DNA of 64,000 bases from Panicum virgatum (Eukaryota; Streptophyta; Magnoliopsida; Poales; Poaceae): contig NC_053141.1 in assembly GCF_016808335.1 (NCBI RefSeq), forward strand, positions 4,258,711 through 4,322,710. The letters run 5' to 3'. The notes below the pieces were generated by a model. That model was not told the origin of the DNA, searched no databases, and saw only the letters and a program-made list of their open reading frames with translations. Of the stretch, positions 55,939 to 64,000 are shown in pieces. Numbering within the stretch: the stretch's first letter is position 1; each line of letters begins with the position of its first letter. Made by a program: the position numbers and the translations under genes.

Positions 55939-56309
55939 CCGCCGCAATTGTGATGCAGCTGTGATGGCAACTCATAGTACAGTGAAATTGCAATTACGCA
56001 CTTGAAAAATAAATTCATCAAATATAGTCTTCATGGATCTTGGTTTGTTAAGCACAGTTTTTCCAACAACCTGCTACAAACGGATCTGGAATCGGAGCTA
56101 CGGTTTAGAAGATATTGCATTTTTTTCAATCCGAATTAAGAAAAGATTCTCTTCATGCATGCTTCCTGGTGGGTGGCGAAGAATGAGCTGTGATTGGTTG
56201 TCTGCATCTAATTTTGCATGCATGAGGCCGGACCAGCAATTATACGAGACCTACAGAGGGTCTGTGCATTTGCTATAGCAAATACACCTTGTTGCATTTT
56301 AGCCTCGCC

Positions 56310-56310
<1 letters not shown>

Positions 56311-56376
<66 letters not shown>
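56311..56376. repeat. (TG)n(TA)n microsatellite
   Basis: Four TG units then about 28 TA units, abutting the TIR element at 56377. Expansion may have erased that element's left target duplication. Confidence 0.93.
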
Positions 56377-56380
<4 letters not shown>

Positions 56381-58285
56381 ATTTGGTATCCAATGAGCTG
56401 AATATTATTCAGCGCGCCGGTGGCACCACCACCATCCGACGAGCCAGTAAAAGCACCGCTCTTTTTAAATTCATATCAGAAACGTAGCCACCGCAATCAT
56501 TGCGCTTCAACTCCAACAAATTTACTGGGCACCCACTAGAGATAGTAAAAACTCCCATCTAAATGAGTAATTAGACGCAGAACCTTTTACAGTCCATGTT
56601 GCCAACATCATCCATTTAATACGAGGACGGTTGGAAACTCGAGGATTTTGCCATTAATACCTCCTGCTGCAAATGCAATTGCGGCTTTTGCAAAGGCAAT
56701 TGCGGCTTTTCCTCCCCTAATTTTCTCTCTCCCTCATTAATTACCATCCCCTCTCTCCCTCACCACCTAGGGGCTCCTGCAAACTCGCCGGAGATGCTCA
56801 TCCCTAGAGGCTCCGATGGACCAATTGGAGACTCATGACGTCGGATCCCCCTCTCCCCTCGCCTCACCCGATGCTTCATCAAGTTGTGATTTGGGATGCC
56901 ACCTTCGTCGTCGACTGGGCATAGCCATGATTCAGGTGTCCACCTAGTGAGGCTCGACCACCACCGCTGCCGGCTAGTCGGAGCCATTGGCCGCCATCGG
57001 CTCAACCTCTGGTGGAAACGAGGTGAGTTCAACCACACCTACATACTTGTTCGATCCATCACAATCAGTTCTGAAGATTTTTACTCCTAATGTGTCATCA
57101 GAAGAAACTAAGAATGTATTTTTACTCCTTTGATCTGGATAACAGCAGGCAGTTGATGATGTCCAAGGCACGGTGGTGCTCGTTTTTACTCCTTGATACA
57201 CCGCACGACGAGCACGCTACAGCAGTAGTTCATGGCTCCGTGTCCATGAGTTTATGACGATTTCAGAAGCTAGCAATCTTATTTTTTTTATCATTGTACT
57301 CAAGCTACCATTTTAGGAATTTTTCTCTCATCCAAATGATGTCCATAGTTCCAAAAAAAATTTATAGTTGTAACATCACGCGATGCAATTAATACTCCCA
57401 CTGAAAGCCTTATAGCTTCCTGTAAGAAAACTTTGTGCCACGTTTCATATCAATATTTTTTACTATGCATAAGTAATTGATTCATATTCAACTTGTAGTA
57501 ATTATTCCTCTATGAAAACTAGTTAGTATCAAATTACTTTTCAATTCAACTTGTAGTAATTATTCCTATATTGTACCGATATTACTTTTCGACACAACTA
57601 ACAGTAATTATCTCTCCAGATAACTCATAGTGTAATTGCCCATATACACTCGATATAATATTTTAGTGTTCAAAGGAATGTAGAATAGGCAAGGAGTAAT
57701 AACTAACTTGTATTTTAGTGTTCACATAGGCAAGGAGTAATAACTGTCCGTATAAACAAGAAATAATCCTTGGAGACCAAGGGTATAACTGTGTAGAATT
57801 CAGAAGGTGCCTGAGGATCCAAGAAATCAATGGTGCTAAAAATCAGATGTAAAATTTGTCTACAGCTAGTTTTTATGGTTGCAGAACAAACCAGTAGATT
57901 TTTATGGTCCTAGAGCTTGGCCGACCTCTGGTTGGAAGTGCTGCTGCTGCGCTTTTTACTCCCACCCACGTCAACAGCGTAATTTTAGCTTGTCAGGTGG
58001 TTGTCAGGAGGTCCAGCGACTGCGCGCATAATTACCGGTTAACTAAAATTGCACCAAAATTTCCGGTAGAGGTGCTTTATTGACATTTCTAATAGTCAAA
58101 CGTGCAATAATTGTCATTACCGCGATAACCCAGTGTCTCTGTGGCCAACTCTGCATTAAAATCACTCATTAACCAACTTTTTACTACCCCTCAACGTTTG
58201 CACCGTAATTTTCTCCCGCCGGACTGTGGGTGGCGCTCCGCCGTGAGCGTTGAATAATATTCAATACCCGGGATGCTAAATAGAC
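56377..58285. mobile_element. uncharacterised TIR element, about 1.9 kb
   Basis: The left end GTCTATTTGGTATCC..TGAATATTATTCAGCGC is matched in reverse complement by 58246-58285 (GTCTATTTAGCATCC..TGAATATTATTCAACGC), about 40 bp of imperfect TIR. The interior is AT-rich with many TTTTTACTCC/GGAGTAATAA motifs (e.g. 57079, 57119, 57184, 57697, 57737) on both strands and no coding frame. No target duplication is visible. Probably a non-autonomous DNA element; superfamily not assigned. Confidence 0.6.
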
Positions 58286-60068
58286 CAGTGTTCCCCTCGC
58301 GTTTTTTTCCTCCGCGCGTGCGGTTCGGCAACCTTGCGCACCCGCACGCCCTTCCCTCGCGAAGCTGGCGCCCGCGTCTCTCCTGCTTTTCCCCGCACCC
58401 ACGTGCCTGCCTTCCTACCGGTTTTCCTCTCCCCACGTAAAAAATAGAACGAAATTAATATTATGCACCAACGGCTTTAGTAGTTTGGTAAATGGACTAC
58501 TGACATTCTTGTGCACAAAAAAAAATCTGTTGTGATATTAACTGCAATAAAAGATTTGTCTTGCTGTTGCAGCAGCCACAGGAAAGTCCATCTTTATTCT
58601 TTACGATGGAACTACGGATGTTCTTGATTGTTCTACCAGTTGTAATAATTAAAGGTTTTTCTTCTCATACATATGATTAATTTATGCTCATACTGCAAGC
58701 TGCGCCACCAACGAAATTCAGTCTTCATCATAGATTTTATATTCTGACTTATTGTTCGTGTTGTCAAAATAAAGAATTTCATTCTACAAAGATGAGGTAT
58801 TTCTGATCGTCTAGAGATCCAAATATCAAATAGTTACACTCTTAATGATTTTTATGATATAAGAAATGAATTTTTGAATTCTACAACTCTCCCACCAATG
58901 ATATTATTCAATGGTGAACAATATATATTTTAAACAATGCAATGTTTTTCAGTGAAACAGGCCAAACTTTCCAACCTAACCAAACAAATTGTTACAGTTT
59001 ACTTTCTGAAATCCAAATTGCAAATTTGACACCTAGAGAAGTAAAAAAGCACCAAGCTTTGGTTTGGAGAAAATGCGGTGTTTGGGTTAGCAGAGATTGG
59101 GGGATTCACGTCCCATTATTGTTGGCCTTCTGTTCATCACCTCCAGCTTGTTAGTAAGAATGGGTTCGACAAGATGGCAGGAGAACCGATCCCATCATCT
59201 GTGCAGAGACAACAAATCACAACATCAGGTATTAAACACGACTACACGAAGCCAATCAGGCATACGATAAGCATTTCAGATAAAATAAGGCATATTGATC
59301 ACGCAAACTAGTATCATGATTCATGAACCATAATGTGTGGAGGGACCAAAGCTTCAGAACATCTGGAATCATTAAGAAAGTGTATTGATCCAAATATATT
59401 AACTCATATCATGCAACCAACTAAACCAGATCTTCACCTAGATCTAAAATCGAACAAGCAAATCAGATCAGCATCTTCGGGTGAATGCATATCAGACAGT
59501 AACAACTAAGAAGCATGCACCCCTGAACCTTCACATCTATGAACACAAAAAAGTTGCATATCTGAATTCTGAACAGCAACTCATCTAGTCGTATTCATAA
59601 ATAAAAGTCATCAATTCATTTATAGGAAAAGAATAAATTAAAGCTCTAGTAATCTTAACAGGTATCTCTCAGCCAACAAATAAATATCTAGGTCAAGCTA
59701 TGGGTTCTACACTTCTCAATCAAACCCATTACTGCAAACTTGAATTAGTAATCAACAAGAAAATACCAACACAACAATTTGCTGGATCCCACTCAGTCAT
59801 GAGTCCAAATAAATGAACAGGAGCTGAAGTAAAAGTCTGACAACAATGGGAAACCACACACTGAACCGGTTAGAGATCTAACTCAGCACCTGGAACTTGG
59901 CAAGAAGATATCCTACCCTCAGCATCTGGACAGAGGCGCTCTGCACGCGGTGTGCGTGTGGGATCCGGACAGGTCTGGGGCTTCACGGCACATCGTCGGG
60001 CGCCTCCTCATCTCCTGCAACTAGTTGGTTGTGATAGGCGTCGGCTGCTGAATCGCTCCCATCATCCC

Positions 60069-60106
<38 letters not shown>

Positions 60107-61560
60107 ATAAATACCATGTATGTGCAACCGATTGGAAGAAATCCATGTGCGAGTACCGAGATTGCAACAATATGTGCCCAAAAATGCACTAGTACCTGCA
60201 TAGCTCCTCATACCAATGAAAGAAATCACCAGAGATTCATCCGTGATCAGTGATCGAGTGCCGCTGTGAAGTTAATTTGCAAAATTGAGGTGAAGTGGCG
60301 TAGCCGAGACGATCGCCGGAGTGGACGCGTAAGGCCTGCTTGCGCTGTTCTTGGAGAGGGCGGGGACGGTGCTGGGCAACCAGCACGAGTGACAGCGGCT
60401 GGCGCAGGTACGGAGACCAACCGGCGCCTTGCTACCGCGGGTCCAGCGCGACCAACCGACGGTTGAAGCGCGAGCTGAGGAGAACTCCTGCTGAGCGAAA
60501 GGTCGGCCGATGGGTGAGTTCGGCCGCGCGTCGACGGCAACGGCGGCGGCAGGTACTGACCGGGGGCGACGGCGATGGGAACGGCAGGCGACCACGCGGA
60601 TCTCGGAACGAACAACGGCGAGCAGGACTCGGCTGGCGGTCGACTGGCACAATGGCTGGGCAGCAGGTACTGATCTGGGGGGCAACGATGACGGGGATCG
60701 GTTAATCTTCATTCTGTCGCGACTCGCGTAACGACGACGCAGAATCGATATACTTTGGGGGGGAGAGGAGTTGACGGACTGGGAAAGAAACCGCCGCGCG
60801 AGGTGGGTCGGCAAAACCGGCGTGGGGGGGAAGAGGAACACCCTGCGAGGGGCGGGCGCGTGGGCCTAGGGCGCGACCGGGTGAGTCGATCGTCCTGGCT
60901 GTGCTGGTACTGCGGGAAGCCAAAAGGTGTGCAGTGCACCTTCTTGCACCAAGCGAGCCTGGCTCGCCAGAAACGGAGATTTTTCTGTATCCGTGGAGCC
61001 AGGCCGCAAATTGCTTTTTGCATGAGCTAAGCCAGGCCCCAAAGGCAATACAGCAAAGCAAACAACATGACCTTGCATCGTGGGAGCCTAGTTAGTTAGG
61101 GCGGATACACCCAACCAATCACGCCCAGTTGCTGGTGGGAGCATGCTTGACCGTGCGACTGCGCTCAAAAATGGACTGGGGCGGCGCCGCGCCTCAGGTA
61201 GCACTCGTAGTCGTAGTAGTGCTCGAGCTCCTCGCACATCAGGTGCCCGCGGGTCCATTGTCACTGCGGCGGCGGCGACGTCGATGTCTCCCTGCATCAG
61301 GGAGTTGCTCCTAAACTGCTCGTTGAATTGGCTGCCAGAGGAGCTCGTGGGGGGCGCCTCTCGTAAATTTTTCCTCCTCTCTACCTCTCCACCTCCTTTC
61401 CCACGGCCCGAGCGCGCGCAGGCGGGCGCCGAGCACCGCCAGGCGGGTGAGATTCGCCGGTCCAGCGACGGGAGAAAGAAATTTCGTTATTAGATACTCA
61501 ATTTGCATGCCTCACGCGTTTTGGTATTCAATTAGCAGCGCTATTAAAATATAACATCCC
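58286..61560. other. intergenic, no gene recognised
   Basis: 58286-59950 is AT-rich without coding signal. 60240-61500 is GC-richer with overlapping Arg/Pro frames on both strands. A short minus-strand stretch near 61180-61260 (CEELEHYYDYECYLRR) has a coding look but is unsupported. Confidence 0.55.
60072..60105. repeat. (GA)n microsatellite
   Basis: About 17 GA units. Confidence 0.93.
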
Positions 61561-61769
61561 GCGCGTGAATTCTTTCGATTCGAGGGATTTCATCCTTTTT
61601 CTCAATTTCTCTTACTTTTTTCTCATTTCATTTTCAAACACATTGAAAAGACAACATTGCCCCTGACCTTATCTGTTGCACCGACTGGATCAATGGGCCT
61701 GGCAACTCCTCCCGTCGTTCTCTCACCCCTAGAAATTCAACCGATTGCACACGTGTGAGAGCATGACCC

Positions 61770-61868
61770 GTCTCTAAATGAGTTTTCAGGGGCAAAACGC
61801 AGGGGTGGCTACTTGCACCCGCCCCTAAAAATGAATTTTACCCGCCCCTACAAATTTTCGTAGTAGTG
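61770..61868 (-). mobile_element. CACTA (En/Spm) transposon terminal segment
   Basis: In reverse complement the end reads CACTACTACGAAAATTTG, followed by subterminal repeats of GTAGGGGCGGGT / TTAGGGGCGGGT type in both orientations. This is the usual CACTA terminal plus subterminal structure. The other end was not found, so this may be a solo end or the element may extend further left. Directly right of it starts the terpene synthase relic. Confidence 0.75.
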
Positions 61869-61871
61869 ATA

Positions 61872-62545
61872 TGTACAGGACATTAATTAAACATTAGAAA
61901 AACATGGTGACATATTGATTCCTTATTATGATCTTTTGGAGCAACTTATTATTACTAGTTTTTGACCAATTCAGCATGCTTGTTTTTCTGAAGTTTTAAC
62001 TCCTCAATGTTATTTGTATTGTCAAGTATGCTGGTGAGAAGTGCTTTACATGTGCTGGGAACTTCTCTGTGGTTTGTTCATCCCACCTGCCATCCATTAA
62101 TATTGTCCAAGCACAAGTAGAAATGTTTTGTTAAGTTCTCCTATGAATTTGAAGAACTACGGGCTGCTGCGCGAACTTTTCTATGGCTGTGGTGATGGTA
62201 GTACTCTCCTCTGTGGTGTTATAGTTGTCCTAAGGGTCATCAAGCAATGATGCTAATAAGCAGTGGCGAATCCAGCAACCAAATCAAATCAAGGGGGGCT
62301 CATCTCCCTCTCTTCTTCTTTCTCCCCTTCTCTTCTTCTTTCTCCCCCTTCTTCTTCATTCTTTGGTCCCAAAAATGGAGGGGGCTTAGGGGTGTATCCA
62401 TTGATCTTGGCAAGGTAGGGGTGATTGATCCCCCTAGCCCCACTTGTAGATCCGCCCCTGCTAATAAGAGGGTGAAGTTTGTCAGTAATAGGGTTCATAG
62501 AGTGCTCCGAGAGTCCATTCTGTCCCGTGCAAATCTCGTCTGTTC
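61872..62545 (-). pseudogene. terpene synthase fragment (sister of 32318-34244)
   Basis: Matches about 32950-33475: intron sequence, then exon 4 (TTGTTTTTCTGAAGTTTTAACTCCTC..CCCACCTGCC) and exon 3, with small deletions that break frame (e.g. the ATCTT block near 62010). It is cut on the left by the CACTA end and on the right at about 62548, where the H3-flank repeat starts. An hAT MITE interrupts exon 3. Confidence 0.87.
62261..62460. mobile_element. hAT-type MITE in the terpene synthase relic
   Basis: 200 bp, ends CAGTGGCGAATCCA and (inverted) CAGGGGCGGATCTA, exact 8-bp duplication CTAATAAG (62253-62260, 62461-62468). The empty site is seen in the left TPS copy as GATGCTAACAGGGTGAA (near 33350). 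Confidence 0.88.
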
Positions 62546-62559
62546 ATGAGTGCAGTGCA

Positions 62560-63990
62560 CGGAGGCATTATTGGCATTGAATTTTATGTTTCTGTTAAAT
62601 TTGAGAACATTATCCTTTTTGTGTTAGTAGTCATTCACCAACTCTGCCAACAACCTTTTTCAGATAAGATATTTTGGGTATTATTTGGTTCAGGTAAGCG
62701 AAACCTTCAGGCAGTATCAGGTGTGGTCATTGCAGTCTGCAAAAGTATGTACAAAAAATTAACTGCCTTTATCGTATAGGGATCGTAGTAAGCTGCTGCT
62801 GCTGACTGCATGCATATAACAATTGAAATAAACTGTCTATAAAACTGAAGTCCTGCCATGCATCTATTTAGGCCTTCTTTGGTTACACATGGATTTATTT
62901 CGGACCGGCAATCATAGGGACAATAAGGGACTCATTTTAGGTATAAAAAAAGACCGGAATTTATTCCGGGCTAAAAACTATTGCAACAAAATATACTATA
63001 TAGGTACAAGAGACCTGAATTGATTCCACACCTCTCAATTCATGGATTGATTCCCGATCTCTTGTTCTACCGTACCTATCATGAATCTATTTTATTATAA
63101 TTAGTTTCCAACTCGGAATAAATCCCGGTTCCTTGTTATACCTATTATGAGTCTCCTGTTATCTCTTTCCGGAACAAATCAATGCATAACAGAACAAGAC
63201 CTAATATATTTTTTGACCAAATAATGTTATATACTGTATATATGGATTTGGTGGTTTCCCATAGTTTCGGCAGAAGAAAATCAATCAGCCAGGTAAACAA
63301 GCTAGCAGAAAATATCATTACTGATATATGACTGCACTCACATAGAACCAAACCTTACATGACCAGATTAACCTCTCTGAAGGGTAATTTGTACCACATT
63401 AACTAATTATTTGGCTGATATATATAGGTGTAATGTTTGACACAAACTAATAAGGTAACTCGACATAGGCCATTAAGAACTGGAAATTATTCAGCAAGTT
63501 GTGGCGGGTAGCTCCGATCCTCGTAGCCAGATGAACATCTTTGGGCATGATCGTCACCCGCTTGGCATGGATGGCGCATAAGTTGGTGTCCTCAAAGAGC
63601 CCCACGAGATATGCTTCTGCTGCCTCTTGCAAAGCAAGCACTGCATGGCTCTGGAAGCGCAAGTCACTCTGCATTCAAAGCCATCAAGTGATGGAACAGT
63701 ACATATAACCAACTCCATGGAAAAAAAAATGCTATTAGTATTTAGATGATCCTACAGATGTTTCAAATATCAGACAAACCAAACATATATTAAATTACCT
63801 TGTGGAACTGGGCAGCCTCTGGAAGGGCATCTTCCTAATGAGCAGCCTCTGGAAGGGCATCTTCCTAATGAGCAGCTCAGCGCCCTTTTGGTACTTGCGA
63901 ATTTCACTGGAGTAAATCGAGTGGAAATTAAAGTGGTTCATTAAATTTGCAGATAGAAGGAAATTAAAATATGAAGTTGAGAACTTGAGT
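62560..63990. repeat. segmental duplicate, right copy (partner 27039-28290)
   Basis: Carries CGGAGGCATTATTGG..CACCAACTCTGCCA and, from 63265 to the window end, the H3 3' region and exons. About 600 bp of unrelated sequence lies between. Confidence 0.85.
63447..63906 (-). pseudogene. second histone H3 copy, exons 3 and 4 damaged
   Basis: Exon 4 (from 63668) keeps [44 protein letters not shown] but after LATRI a deletion replaces the RGER end with an out-of-frame tail to 63447. In exon 3 (63906-63799) a block (GCAGCCTCTGGAAGGGCATC with the next bases) is present twice in tandem and the LVREIA codons are lost. Exons 2 and 1 would lie beyond the window. It keeps the ancestral LVG where the left copy has LAG. 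Confidence 0.88.
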
Positions 63991-64000
63991 TGTATCTACC

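Noticed and set aside
1..64000. CRISPR arrays, operons, ribosome binding sites
   Set aside because: The direct repeats here are microsatellites, LTRs or transposon units; split genes show a plant nuclear origin.
1..64000. tRNA or rRNA genes
   Set aside because: None recognised by eye; the only tRNA-like signals are the retroelement primer-binding sites.

Overview
This is a nuclear plant genome window, almost certainly a grass (Poaceae, panicoid-like). The signs are intron-split genes, a Stowaway MITE starting CTCCCTCCGTTCC, a Tekay/Del-like Gypsy element with 3.3-kb LTRs, two Copia elements, a Mutator-like element, a CACTA end and GC-rich grass-type first exons. There are no bacterial-style operons. 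Exon boundaries were deduced from reading frame, GT..AG sites and remembered family sequences; no search was run.

Layout. 1-4.6 kb: the 3' half of NAP1 (SCAR/WAVE complex subunit), plus strand, eight exons, with a 398-bp insertion exactly at one splice donor. 4.6-8.1 kb: non-genic, with a 347-bp long inverted repeat and a GC-rich LINE-like retroposon ending in poly(A). 8.1-22.9 kb: a Mutator-like element (about 200-bp TIRs, 9-bp target duplication), only about 1.2 kb by itself, into which a 13.6-kb Gypsy chromovirus has inserted on the minus strand. That Gypsy carries two paralogous accessory ORFs upstream of gag and an acidic tail with two TQT motifs. 23.6-34.4 kb: the gene-bearing island, with a uclacyanin-type phytocyanin (+), a frameshifted strictosidine-synthase-like copy (-), a divergent intron-containing histone H3 (-), and a terpene synthase (-) that lacks an exon and has a stop. 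35.6-55.3 kb: a mosaic of GC-rich repeat units, six of which carry the same 23-31-bp palindrome. It is split by two Copia elements, and the second of these is split by a 2.7-kb solo LTR. 55.1-64 kb: broken second copies of the same four genes (phytocyanin C-terminus, SSL signal peptide/N-terminus, TPS exons 3-4, H3 exons 3-4), mixed with a 1.9-kb TIR element, a CACTA end and an hAT MITE.

Reading. The strongest large-scale signal is that phytocyanin, SSL, H3 and TPS occur twice, about 30-36 kb apart, intact or nearly so on the left and fragmentary on the right. This implies an old segmental duplication since remodelled by transposons. Only NAP1 and the uclacyanin look clearly functional. H3 is open but divergent with one odd splice donor. 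SSL, TPS and the right-hand copies are pseudogenes. All three LTR elements with coding regions are broken and non-autonomous as seen here.
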